This document shows positions 1 through 7,734 of a stretch of 64,000 bases of DNA, one piece after another. The position numbers were made by a program, and so were the translations under genes. Source of the stretch: Cohnella sp. CFH 77786. GTDB taxonomy: Bacteria; Bacillota; Bacilli; Paenibacillales; Paenibacillaceae. Position 1 is the first letter of the stretch, and the number at the start of each line of letters is the position of its first letter. The stretch lies in the NCBI RefSeq assembly GCF_019400745.1, contig NZ_WJIB01000008.1:248001-312000 (forward strand). The letters run 5' to 3'. The notes under the pieces are model-generated. The model worked only from the letters and a program-made list of their open reading frames with translations, ran no database searches and was not told where the DNA came from.

Positions 1-366
1 AAACGCGCCGTAACCGCCCATCGATAAGCCGGCCGCGAACGTGCTCTCCCGCTCCCGCGACAACGGAAACCAAGACTGCGCCAGCGCCGGCACTTCCTCG
101 CTGATAAAGCGCCAATAAGGAAAGCCCTGTTTCATGTCCGTATAAAAACCCCGGTGAACGTTGGGCATCACCACCGCGATCCCGTAGGCTTCCGCGTACC
201 GCTCGATCGAGGTTCGGCGCAGCCAGATCGTATGGTCGTCCGAGAGGCCGTGCAGCAAAAACATCGCCGGCAGCCGCTCGCCCGCCGGACCGCCCGGCAA
301 GATGACGTTCATCGACGTCGCCATCCCGAGAACGTTCGAATAAAAATCGCATTGGAAAAGCGCCAT
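1..366 (-). CDS. Esterase family protein (S-formylglutathione hydrolase/tributyrin esterase type), 3' end outside window
   Basis: The gene starts at the ATG at 366 and runs off the left window edge, so about the first 122 residues are seen. The start is preceded by GGGGAGGA at a normal distance. The visible part opens with a beta-strand-rich segment ([14 protein letters not shown]), has the oxyanion segment [13 protein letters not shown], and reaches the nucleophile elbow [10 protein letters not shown], which fits the GxSxGG form of the esterase-D/EstA family. No signal peptide is visible, so a cytoplasmic carboxylesterase acting on short acyl esters is likely. It lies 73 bp downstream of the mannosidase on the same strand and may be co-transcribed with it. 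The substrate cannot be told; the catalytic Asp and His are outside the window. Confidence 0.85.
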   Translation of the reverse strand, partial: MALFQCDFYSNVLGMATSMNVILPGGPAGERLPAMFLLHGLSDDHTIWLRRTSIERYAEAYGIAVVMPNVHRGFYTDMKQGFPYWRFISEEVPALAQSWFPLSRERESTFAAGLSMGGYGAF

Positions 367-438
367 ACCCATCCTCCCCGATTTGACCATTCCCGTCCAT
401 CGTACCCGATCCCAAGCGCGGGCGTCCAGCCCCTCGGC

Positions 439-2982
439 TCAGACGATCGCGAAATCCGTCATCGACCTTACCGTCAAGCTGCCCGGCGATCCCTGAACGA
501 AGGGGATATCCCCGTCGCTCCGCCTCCGGAACGTAACGGTCTTCGGAATCCCCGGCACCAGATCGAAGAAGTTGTCGCTGAAAATCCCCTCTTCCTCCGC
601 CTCCAGATACACTTGCTTGGCAAGCCGCGAAGCCGTCAGCGTAAACGCCGTTCCTCCGCTTCCTGCTGCTTCCCGCACCTGGATGCCCGGCTCCTCGAGG
701 GCAAGCCGTTTGGAGGACACGAAGTAGTGCGCCGTCACGTCCAGCGTTTCCCCGGCATCGTCCGTCAGCTCGCCAACCAGCAAGACGCGCTCCGGCTGCC
801 GTCCGTCCAGCCATTCCGCGGTGCGCAGCGCGAAAACCATTTCCGCCGCATTCGAACCGACGGATACGGGCAACGTTTCCTCCTTCAATACGCGCCCTTC
901 GAAATCGTAAAGCCGGACCGCCAATCGGCCCCGAACGGCATCCAGCCGATCCGAAATCACGTGGAAAGACGCCGCTCCGTCCTTCTCCGCCGCCGACAGC
1001 AGCACGTCCTTGAAGCTTTTGCGCGCATAATATTGCACGGCCTTCCACCGCCCGAAGTAGTCCATGCTGGACCAGGAAGCGACGGGCCAGCAGTCGTTCG
1101 CCTGCCAGTACAGCGTGCCCATGCAATAGCTTTTGCTGCGGCGATGGCTTTCGATCGCGATTTTCATCGCTTCCGCCTGCAGCACCTGGCTCATATACAG
1201 GAAGGATACGAAATCCTTCGGCGCTTTCAAATACATGTCGGAGTATTCCCGGATGAGCTGGTTTCCCCTCTTGTTTTTCTGGTGATGAAGCATGACACGG
1301 GATTCCAGCTCCATATCCTCGTCCCGCGCGTAGGACCGGGCCGTACGGTATTCGGGGAACGATTGGAAGCCGTATTCGCTCATGAAACGCCCGATGTTGT
1401 CGTTATAGTTCTCGAAAGGCTCCGACGCGTGCCACACCGCCCAGAAATGAATGTCGCCGCGCGCCGACCGGTTCGTAGCGTGCTGGTCGATGTTCCCGGT
1501 GAGCGCTTGCATCGGGGAGGACGGCCAATAATCGGCTCCGGGCGCCATCCGTTCGACGGCCTTCGGAAGCACGTCATGGAACAACGCTTCGTAATCCGCC
1601 CAAATCCGCTCGCGCTGCTCCGGCGAGTACAGCTTCTTCCAGCCCCAACCTCCTTCTTCGTTGTAATGCGCCCAAGCGGTGTCGATTTCGTTGTTTCCGC
1701 ACCATAGCGCGATGCAGGGATGGTTGCGCAGCCTGCGCAGGTTGTCCTCGGCCTCCCGGCGCACGTTGTCCAGGAAAGCTTCGTCCCCCGGATACATGCT
1801 GCAAGCGAACATGAAATCCTGCCAAACCAGGATGCCGTACTCGTCGCACAACTCGTAGAAAACGTCGGCTTCGTATACGCCCCCGCCCCAAACCCGCAGC
1901 ATGTTGAAATTCGATTCCGCCGCGCTTGCGATTTCGTGCCGGTAGCGCTCGTACGTCAATTCGGTCACGAAGCTGTCGTTCGGGATATGGTTGGCCCCTT
2001 TGGCGAAAACCGGAACCCCGTTCAGCTCAAAATAAAACGCCGCGCCATGCGCATCCGGATCGCGGACGAGGCGAATGGCGCGGAGCCCCGTGCGGACGGC
2101 GCGTCCATCGATCGGCCGGCCGCCTGCCGCCAGGACCGCCTTGAAATCGTACAGCGCCGGGTCTCCGAACCCTCTGCACCACCAGCGTTTGGGATTCGCG
2201 ATCTCAGCCGGAAGTTCTACGGTTTGGACGCCCGGCTTAAGCTCGAACTCCTTCGTCCATTCGTACCCTTCGGTCGTCACGGTCAATCGCGCCGCGCCTG
2301 CGGCTTCCGCTTCGATTTCCGCGACCGCGGTCACCCGGGCTGCGGCTTCCGTCACTTCTTCCTGGCGGATGAAGAGGTCGCGGATCCGGCACCCGCTCCA
2401 TCCTTCCAGGGAGACGGCCTTCCAGATCCCGCTCGTGACGAAACGAGGGCCCCAGTCCCAGCCGTAATGATACGGGGCCTTGCGCGTGAACACGCTGACT
2501 TTGCTTTCCCCGATCCCGCCCGTCTCGGAGTCGTCGTTCGAGGCCGGAAGGCCATAGCCGTGCGCTTCCAGCTTGGCGAGACCTTCCCGGATCGGGGAGC
2601 GGAAAAGGATGCGCAGCGTGTTGCCGCTGCCGCGGATCCAGGGTTTGACGTCGACACGATACCCGCGGAACATGTTGTCCGCCGACAGCACCTGCCGTCC
2701 ATTCAATTCCACGTCGGCATACGTATCCAGTCCCTCGAACGCCAGCTCCAGTTTCGAGTGCGTCAGCAGCTCGCCGGGTACGTCAAAGGCCGTTTCGTAT
2801 TCCCAGTCTTTTTTGTCGATCCATTGCAGGTCGATCTCGTTCGTGCCGTCAAATGGATCGGGGATGAGCCCGTTGCGAAGCAAATCCGTATGCACGCAGC
2901 CGGGAACCTGAGCCGGCCTCCACTCCGCGCCGCCGGCCTCCCGAAAACGCCAATCCCCCAAAATCAGCTTGCGATCGTTCAT
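439..2982 (-). CDS. Beta-mannosidase, glycoside hydrolase family 2
   Basis: 847 residues, the usual length for a GH2 beta-mannosidase, which removes terminal beta-linked mannose from manno-oligosaccharides. The order seen is a jelly-roll sugar-binding domain (W-x-VPGCVHTDLLRNGLIPDPF near residue 25), immunoglobulin-like beta domains, then the TIM barrel with the acid/base Glu in WCGNNEID (about residue 432) and the nucleophile Glu in MSEYGFQSFPE (about residue 536). The PGCVH and WCGNNEID motifs separate it from beta-galactosidases. No signal peptide is present, so it should act in the cytoplasm on imported oligosaccharides. The ATG at 2982 follows GAAGGTGG at a rather long distance. The sugar transporter at 10.8-14 kb is a possible but unproven supplier. 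Confidence 0.93.
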   Translation of the reverse strand: MNDRKLILGDWRFREAGGAEWRPAQVPGCVHTDLLRNGLIPDPFDGTNEIDLQWIDKKDWEYETAFDVPGELLTHSKLELAFEGLDTYADVELNGRQVLSADNMFRGYRVDVKPWIRGSGNTLRILFRSPIREGLAKLEAHGYGLPASNDDSETGGIGESKVSVFTRKAPYHYGWDWGPRFVTSGIWKAVSLEGWSGCRIRDLFIRQEEVTEAAARVTAVAEIEAEAAGAARLTVTTEGYEWTKEFELKPGVQTVELPAEIANPKRWWCRGFGDPALYDFKAVLAAGGRPIDGRAVRTGLRAIRLVRDPDAHGAAFYFELNGVPVFAKGANHIPNDSFVTELTYERYRHEIASAAESNFNMLRVWGGGVYEADVFYELCDEYGILVWQDFMFACSMYPGDEAFLDNVRREAEDNLRRLRNHPCIALWCGNNEIDTAWAHYNEEGGWGWKKLYSPEQRERIWADYEALFHDVLPKAVERMAPGADYWPSSPMQALTGNIDQHATNRSARGDIHFWAVWHASEPFENYNDNIGRFMSEYGFQSFPEYRTARSYARDEDMELESRVMLHHQKNKRGNQLIREYSDMYLKAPKDFVSFLYMSQVLQAEAMKIAIESHRRSKSYCMGTLYWQANDCWPVASWSSMDYFGRWKAVQYYARKSFKDVLLSAAEKDGAASFHVISDRLDAVRGRLAVRLYDFEGRVLKEETLPVSVGSNAAEMVFALRTAEWLDGRQPERVLLVGELTDDAGETLDVTAHYFVSSKRLALEEPGIQVREAAGSGGTAFTLTASRLAKQVYLEAEEEGIFSDNFFDLVPGIPKTVTFRRRSDGDIPFVQGSPGSLTVRSMTDFAIV

Positions 2983-3070
2983 CGATGTCCAGTTCCACCT
3001 TCTCGAGGAATTTGTTATGGGTCAACTATAACATACCGCTAACAAAACGAATATAATGCAAAACAAATAA

Positions 3071-3206
3071 AACGGCTACACCGTCCTTTGCGGACGGATA
3101 GACGTTTTATCGGAGGTGATTCAGGCAAAGGATGGCGGATCTCATCCTTGCTGAATCAACAAGAAACCGGCTACGCCGTCCTTCCAGGACGAATAGACGT
3201 TTTAAC
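3071..3206. repeat. Hairpin repeat element, two 40 bp copies around a larger hairpin
   Basis: Two direct copies (3071-3110 and 3167-3206) share the pattern cggctac-x-ccgtcctt...ggacg-x-atagacgtttta. Each contains a small hairpin with different bases but the same pairing: CCGTCC/GGACGG with loop TTTGC in the first, CGTCC/GGACG with loop TTCCA in the second. Between them, 3115-3158 can fold as GTGATTCAG..CAAAGGAT / ATCCTTGCTGAATC around the loop GGCGGATCTC. A related copy lies at 31626-31700. The paired changes suggest that the fold matters. It could be a mobile palindromic element or a structured RNA. Confidence 0.6.
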
Positions 3207-3388
3207 AAAGATCAATCAGAGTTGCATCAACGCCCGCCCGATTTGATTTCGTTTTGCTTGAAGGCGTAGCCCAAGCGAAGGCGCGGGAGCGGGACTTGTC
3301 CTTTACCCTGGATAGCGTTCGTTCCACATTACCCCAAACACATTCTTCGTATCCGGACCTCCTGCCCCCTCGTACCTCCTTACTCGAA

Positions 3389-3720
3389 CGTTAAGCTCCT
3401 CCCGCGAGCTTATCTCGCCCCCGGCACTCCCACGCTCACGTTAAGCTCCTCCCGCGAGCTTATCTCGCCCCCGGCACTCCCACGCTCACGTTAAGCTCCT
3501 CCCGCGAGCTTATCTCACCCCCGGCACTCCCACGCTCCCACGTTAAGCTCCTCCCGCGAGCTTATCTCGCCCCCGGCGCTCCCACGCTCCCACGTTAAGC
3601 TCCTCCCGCGAGCTTATCTCGCCCCCGGCACTCCCACGCTCACGTTAAGCTCCTCTCGCGAGCTTATCTCACCCCCCGACACTCCCACGCACTCCCACGC
3701 TCCCAAGTTAACTCCTCCCT
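3389..3720. repeat. Tandem array of six 50-52 bp units, each with a 7 bp inverted repeat
   Basis: The block cgttaagctcctcccgcgag recurs with its TTAAG at 3391, 3441, 3491, 3543, 3595 and 3645, so the spacing is 50, 50, 52, 52 and 50 bp. A seventh, degraded copy starts near 3708. Every unit contains TAAGCTC-(7 nt)-GAGCTTA, a perfect 7 bp stem, followed by a C-rich arm (cccccggcactcccacgct). Only a few bases differ between units. No unique spacers separate the copies, so this is not a CRISPR array. Copy number probably varies between strains. Confidence 0.9.
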
Positions 3721-3817
3721 CAAACGATCACGACCATTACCCTCCCCCCGAAAACTTATAAACTCTATCATTTCACAAGTAAAAGCGGCTTCGTCGCCCT
3801 CTTGGCACAGAGGAAAA

Positions 3818-3844
3818 GAAAGACGCCCGTTTAGAGCGTCTTTC
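3818..3844 (-). terminator. Intrinsic terminator of the NfeD-SPFH operon
   Basis: GAAAGACGC pairs perfectly with GCGTCTTTC (9 bp stem, 9 nt loop). On the minus strand a T-rich run follows. It lies 15 bp past the SPFH stop codon. Confidence 0.8.
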
Positions 3845-3858
3845 CCTCCTGCCATCCC

Positions 3859-4797
3859 TTATTTCCGTTCCGGTTCCGCCTTGAACAGCTCGCCGATCGC
3901 GCCGACGCCGCCCAACGCTTCCACGGCGCGTACCGGCAGAAAGACTTTGTTCGCCGGGCCTTTGGCGATTTCGCCTAACGCTTCGAAGGATCGATAGGCG
4001 AGCACCTTCTCGTCGAGCCCAGCCGTCCGGAGCAGCTCGACGCGCGTTTTCTCCGCTTCCGCCACCGCCTCGATCGCCTTCGCCCGGCCGAGCGCCTCCA
4101 GCTCCTGCGCCTGCCTCAGCCCCTCCGCTTCGCGGATGCGGGCTTCCTTGTCGCCTTCCGCCTTGAGGATTTTGCTCTGCTTGTCGCCTTCGGCCCGAAG
4201 GATCATATCCTGCTTCGCCGCTTCCGCCGCCAATACCATCGCGCGCTTGTTGCGCTCGGCTTTCATCTGCTTATCCATCGCTTCCTGGATGTCGGCCGGC
4301 GGGCGGATGTCGAGCACCTCGACCCGTTCGATGCGGACGCCCCATTTTTCCGTCGCTTCGTCCAGGGCGAGCCGGATCTCCGTCGAGATTTTCTCGCGGC
4401 CCGACAGCGTTTCGTCCAGCTCCATTTTGCCGATGATCTGCCTCAGCGTCGCCGTCGTGATGTTGCGGACGCCGTTCACATAGTCGGAAATGCCGTAGGT
4501 CGCCTGATCCGGCGCCACCACCTGGTAGAAAATGATCGTGTCGATCTGGACCTGCACGTTGTCCTTCGTGATGACCGTCTGCGGGGGCACGTTGGCCTGC
4601 TGGATCCGCAAATCGTGGTACACCCGGACATAGTCGATGACCGGAATGAGGAGATTGATCCCCGGCGTGAGCAGGCGATTGTATTTCCCCAGCCGTTCTA
4701 CCACGCCCACCTGCTGCTGGGGGACGATTTTGAGCGATAACGCGACGAACAGAGCCGCGAGCAGCACCGCGGCGATCGCGACGATGAGCCCTGCCAT
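3859..4797 (-). CDS. SPFH/Band 7 domain protein (stomatin/paraslipin, QmcA-like)
   Basis: 312 residues. An N-terminal membrane anchor (residues 3-22) leads into the Band 7 domain, recognisable by IVPQQQVGVVERLGKYNR, LLTPGINLLIPVID and the later LDIRPPADIQEAMDKQM. A long charged coiled-coil of alternating Ala/Glu/Lys follows (about residues 175-250) and ends in the AIEAVAEAEKTRVELLRTAG segment typical of stomatins. Such proteins oligomerise on the membrane and organise lipid microdomains or regulate membrane proteases. The start has an AAAGGAGG site lying inside the end of the upstream NfeD gene, only 4 bp away, so the two are translationally linked, as is common for SPFH/NfeD pairs. A terminator follows directly. 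Confidence 0.93.
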   Translation of the reverse strand: MAGLIVAIAAVLLAALFVALSLKIVPQQQVGVVERLGKYNRLLTPGINLLIPVIDYVRVYHDLRIQQANVPPQTVITKDNVQVQIDTIIFYQVVAPDQATYGISDYVNGVRNITTATLRQIIGKMELDETLSGREKISTEIRLALDEATEKWGVRIERVEVLDIRPPADIQEAMDKQMKAERNKRAMVLAAEAAKQDMILRAEGDKQSKILKAEGDKEARIREAEGLRQAQELEALGRAKAIEAVAEAEKTRVELLRTAGLDEKVLAYRSFEALGEIAKGPANKVFLPVRAVEALGGVGAIGELFKAEPERK

Positions 4798-4801
4798 CCG
4801 G

Positions 4802-5245
4802 TCAGCCTCCTTTTTTCCTTACTTCCAATACGGCCGTCCCCCGCTTCACGACCTCGACCGTTTCGCCTGCCGTCAGCGGCGTATCCGCGGTCGCGCTCCA
4901 CGTTTCCCCGGCGACTTTGACGATCCCCGGCTTGCCCGGTTCGATCGGCTCCACGACCAGCCCTTCCCGGCCGACTATCCGGTCGATCGCGTCCTCGTAT
5001 CCCCGGCCGCGTCGAAGCCTGCGGGTTAGCGGTTTGGTGAGCAAGGTCAGCAGCAGAGCCGCTGACGCGGCCGTAAGGAGCTGGGCGTACAGGCTGCTGC
5101 CAGGCACAAGGAACCCGACCCCGGCGGCGGCCAACGCGCCGATCCCCAGCCAAAGCAAATAAAACGTCAACGTCAGCATTTCGGCCGCGATCAGCGCCGC
5201 GCCGACCAGCAGCCATACCGCCCACATGTCCACCGGTCCACGCAT
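4802..5245 (-). CDS. NfeD-family membrane protein (short form)
   Basis: The protein has three hydrophobic segments starting at MWAVWLLVGAALIAAEM, then a C-terminal OB-fold domain (IVGREGLVVEPIEPGKPG..GETWSATA), the hallmark of NfeD proteins without the protease part. NfeD partners of stomatin-like proteins sit in the same membrane complexes. The frame stays open up to 5362, but the residues before the ATG at 5245 look unlike the family; the ATG at 5245 (147 residues) or 5227 gives a normal short NfeD. Neither has a strong ribosome binding site, so the start is uncertain. It is first in a two-gene operon with the SPFH gene. Confidence 0.87.
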   Translation of the reverse strand: MRGPVDMWAVWLLVGAALIAAEMLTLTFYLLWLGIGALAAAGVGFLVPGSSLYAQLLTAASAALLLTLLTKPLTRRLRRGRGYEDAIDRIVGREGLVVEPIEPGKPGIVKVAGETWSATADTPLTAGETVEVVKRGTAVLEVRKKGG

Positions 5246-5400
5246 CCCCGCCCGTAGAGTCCGAAGCCTTTTCACCACAGTATACGAGCCATGGGCGGCG
5301 GACATGACGAAAATCCGGAACGTTCGGCCGGAGGACAACTTCCCATCCCCCGAAATAGGCATATGTTATTCCATCAACAACCTGATGGAGGGATACGATT

Positions 5401-5895
5401 TTGTCCGACAACTCCAGAGCCAAGCAGCACCTTGCCTGGCATGAAACGTTGGAAATGCACGAATTGGTCGCTTCGCAAGCCAACCATTTGACGGGATTCA
5501 AGATGCATCTCCCGAACGTACAGGACCCCGCGCTCAAAGCTCTGTATACCGAGGCGATCCAAGGAACCGAGCAGAACTTGCGGGATCTTCTCCCTTATTA
5601 TCCGATGGCTCCGAAGGCGGAAATGAGAGCCGCTAAGGGCGCGGATATGACCGCCTTCTTCGCCGGACACCTGCTGGGATACGCCAAGTCAGCCGTGCGC
5701 AACTACGCGATTGCGATCACGGAAACGGCGACGCCCGCGCTGCGCGAGACGTTCCAGAAGCACCTGCTGAAGGCTATCCAGCTGCACGGCAAAACGTTTG
5801 CCTTCATGCATGAACGGGGCCTGTACCCCGCCTACCAATTGGACCGCCTGCTCGCGAACGACCAGAAATCGGCCCAAGCCGCCCTGTCCTCGTAA
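5401..5895 (+). CDS. Coat-F domain spore coat protein
   Basis: 164 residues, starting with TTG at 5401 after GGAGGG in a good position. The body is an all-helical, ferritin-like Coat-F domain: HETLEMHELVASQANHL near the N-terminus, helices ending in DLLPYYP, then GHLLGYAKSAVRNYAIAITE and a C-terminal MHERGLYPAY. CotF-family proteins are parts of the spore coat made in the mother cell. The sequence CATATGTTA at 5360-5368 matches the sigma-K -10 pattern, but I see no -35 element at the right distance, so the regulation is only a guess. It stands alone between the NfeD operon and the CDF gene, with a two-way terminator behind it. Confidence 0.88.
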   Translation: MSDNSRAKQHLAWHETLEMHELVASQANHLTGFKMHLPNVQDPALKALYTEAIQGTEQNLRDLLPYYPMAPKAEMRAAKGADMTAFFAGHLLGYAKSAVRNYAIAITETATPALRETFQKHLLKAIQLHGKTFAFMHERGLYPAYQLDRLLANDQKSAQAALSS

Positions 5896-5903
5896 TCGAC
5901 GCC

Positions 5904-5945
5904 CGAATGCGAAAAAACCGCCGGGAGGCGGTTTTTTTGCATTCG
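5904..5945. terminator. Bidirectional terminator between Coat-F and CDF genes
   Basis: GAATGC..AAAAAACCGCC pairs with GGCGGTTTTTTTGCATTC. A- and T-runs on the two sides let it end the converging Coat-F and CDF transcripts. Confidence 0.9.
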
Positions 5946-5950
5946 TGTCG

Positions 5951-6937
5951 TTACCCTTCGCGGTCCGGCTTCCAGTTGCGGACCCCGTTGTCTTCCAGGA
6001 TGCCGATCGTCACGTCCGAGATGTCCGGATCCGCCAGCAGCTTGTCCATGACCTTGAACTTGATGTCGTCCGCGTCGGCCAGCGACAAACCGGGCCTGAG
6101 CTCGATCATCCCTTCCACGTGGTAGTAGCGCCCCTCCTGCAGCACTCTCATTTTGAAAATGTCGGTGACGTCTTTATCCGACAGAATGATGGCAGCCACC
6201 TTGTCTTCCACTACCAGGGGCGCGGCGACGCCGATCAAACCCGCCATATTGTCGTATCCGACGCGGAATGCCACCAGCACCATCAAGCATCCGATCGCGA
6301 TCGTAGCAGCGCCGTCGATCATGGCGAAGTCCGTGAAGGTCGCCACGACGACGGAACCAAGCGCCAGCACCGCTCCCAACGTCGCGACGAGATCTTCGTA
6401 AAAGACGAGCCGAGTGGGCGGCGCGGCACGATTCACGTTGCGGAACGCGGCGGCTATGACGGCGAATCCGCTTGCTTCCGCGCGCGTTTCGCGTACGATT
6501 TCCTTCATGGCTTTGACGAGAACGTATCCGTCGATCCCCATGGTAAGCAGCAGGACGCCAAGATTGATCCAGAAGCCGGTGGAATGGACGGGTTCGCGAA
6601 GAAGGTGGATCCCTTCCCGGATCGTCTCGTACGCCATGAACGTGACGACAAGCACGGCAACCATGCAGAACAGGTTGATGACCCTGCCGAAGCCGGCCGG
6701 GAACCTGCGGCTCGCCTTCCGCTCGGCAAGCACGCTGCCGATGAAGACGAACGCCTGGTTGATCGCGTCCGCGATCGAGTGCATGGCCGACGCGAACATG
6801 GCGCCGTTGCCCGTGACCGCCGCCGCCGCCCCTTTGGCCACCGCCAGAAAAGCGTTGCCGAACGCCGCGACGGCCGAAGAAGTGTTTCCTTTTTTCACAA
6901 GTTGCCAGAATGAGACTTGAGCCGTTTCCGAGTCCAT
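5951..6937 (-). CDS. Cation diffusion facilitator family transporter
   Basis: 328 residues with six hydrophobic segments and a C-terminal cytoplasmic domain (GMIELRPGLSLADADDIKFKVMDKL). The metal-site motif of helix 2 is intact (H53 and D57 in MHSIADAINQAF, the SLC30A9-like form with NQ). The matching helix 5 position reads YEDLVATLGAVLA instead of a classic HxxxD motif, so metal choice may differ from ordinary zinc exporters. CDF proteins swap cytoplasmic divalent metal for protons. The start has GGAGGAA about 12 nt upstream. It is a single-gene unit ended by the shared terminator at 5904-5945. The metal cannot be predicted. Confidence 0.88.
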   Translation of the reverse strand: MDSETAQVSFWQLVKKGNTSSAVAAFGNAFLAVAKGAAAAVTGNGAMFASAMHSIADAINQAFVFIGSVLAERKASRRFPAGFGRVINLFCMVAVLVVTFMAYETIREGIHLLREPVHSTGFWINLGVLLLTMGIDGYVLVKAMKEIVRETRAEASGFAVIAAAFRNVNRAAPPTRLVFYEDLVATLGAVLALGSVVVATFTDFAMIDGAATIAIGCLMVLVAFRVGYDNMAGLIGVAAPLVVEDKVAAIILSDKDVTDIFKMRVLQEGRYYHVEGMIELRPGLSLADADDIKFKVMDKLLADPDISDVTIGILEDNGVRNWKPDREG

Positions 6938-7075
6938 CTAGAACGATATTCCTCCTAAGCGATGCCCCGTCCTTGCTCGGGAATGCTAACCTTTACATAC
7001 GCGTTCCTTGGATAATCGTTTCATCGTTGAGGAAGGAGTAACCCTGGAGTCGAGGCGGGCAGACGGGCAAACCGA

Positions 7076-7104
7076 TTGAACGGCATGCCGATTCCGCATA
7101 TAAT
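7076..7104 (+). promoter_or_regulatory. Sigma-A promoter of aroK
   Basis: TTGAAC (7076-7081), a 17 bp spacer and a perfect TATAAT (7099-7104). Transcription should start near 7111, about 28 nt before the aroK start. Confidence 0.8.
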
Positions 7105-7138
7105 GGGGGTACCCTACGGAAAAGAGTGATCAGCCATC

Positions 7139-7684
7139 TTGTCGGACGCGCTGGATTCGATGCCGGACACGAATATCGTGCTGACCGGTTTCATGGGCTG
7201 CGGCAAAACGACCGTCGGCCGTCTTCTCGCGGACAACCTGTCCCGCGAATTCGTCGACGCGGACCATGAAATCGAGAGACGGCACGGCAAACCCGTCACC
7301 GAGATTTTCGCGACGCTTGGCGAACCGGAATTCCGCCGCCTGGAGAGGGAATTCATCGTCGATCTATGCCGCGGCTCCCGGGAGAAAATCGTGTCTCTCG
7401 GCGGAGGAGCCTTCATGCAGGAAGAGGTCCGGAGAGCCTGTCTGTCGACGTCTATCGTTGTGTTTCTCGAAATCGGCTGGGAGAGTTGGATTCAGCGGCA
7501 TCACCTGCTCATCGAAGGACGGCCCATTCTCCAGAACAAGTCTCCGGAAGAAGTCAAAGCCTTGTTCGACGCCCGGCAAGCCGCCTACCGGCTCAGCCAT
7601 TGCACCGTTCGCACCGACGGATTGACGCCTGAAGCGGTGGCCGACCGGATCGTCCGGTTCGCCATGACGGCAGGCAAGAGATAA
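7139..7684 (+). CDS. aroK: Shikimate kinase
   Basis: 181 residues, the normal length. It phosphorylates shikimate at the 3-hydroxyl in the chorismate pathway for aromatic amino acids. The P-loop GFMGCGKTT lies near residue 18, the shikimate-binding FVDADHEIE and GEPEFRRLE motifs follow, then the GGGAF loop and the lid Arg in IEGRPIL. The start used is TTG at 7139; its ribosome binding site is weak, and the ATG at 7160 (MPDTNIVLTGF) is an alternative. A strong promoter precedes it and a terminator follows, so it is transcribed alone rather than with other aro genes. Confidence 0.93.
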   Translation: MSDALDSMPDTNIVLTGFMGCGKTTVGRLLADNLSREFVDADHEIERRHGKPVTEIFATLGEPEFRRLEREFIVDLCRGSREKIVSLGGGAFMQEEVRRACLSTSIVVFLEIGWESWIQRHHLLIEGRPILQNKSPEEVKALFDARQAAYRLSHCTVRTDGLTPEAVADRIVRFAMTAGKR

Positions 7685-7688
7685 GAGC

Positions 7689-7719
7689 AACGCCCGTTCC
7701 CGGTCAGGGAGCGGGCGTT
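7689..7719. terminator. Terminator between aroK and the hydrolase
   Basis: AACGCCCGTTCCC pairs with GGGAGCGGGCGTT (one G-T pair) around a short loop. It serves converging genes; the T-run is short. Confidence 0.7.
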
Positions 7720-7734
7720 TCGTATCACCGGGCT

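Larger units (their letters stand above)
2983..3858. other. Gene-poor 0.88 kb region holding two repeat systems
   Basis: No convincing gene lies between the mannosidase start and the SPFH gene terminator. The short open frame on the minus strand at 3664-3855 has no family features and partly runs into the terminator. The region holds a pair of 40 bp hairpin-bearing repeats (3071-3206) around a larger hairpin, and a six-copy tandem array (3389-3720). The mannosidase promoter should also lie here; I could not pick one out with confidence. Confidence 0.6.

Noticed and set aside
154-1707. A 517-codon open frame opposite the mannosidase gene
   Set aside because: Composition is Arg/His-rich and no domain is visible, while the mannosidase on the other strand has complete motifs.
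3389-3720. CRISPR-like repeat array
   Set aside because: Units are contiguous and nearly identical along their whole length, with no unique spacers and no cas genes in the window.
3664-3855. Small minus-strand frame of 63 codons
   Set aside because: No ribosome binding site or family features, and it begins at the terminator of the SPFH gene.
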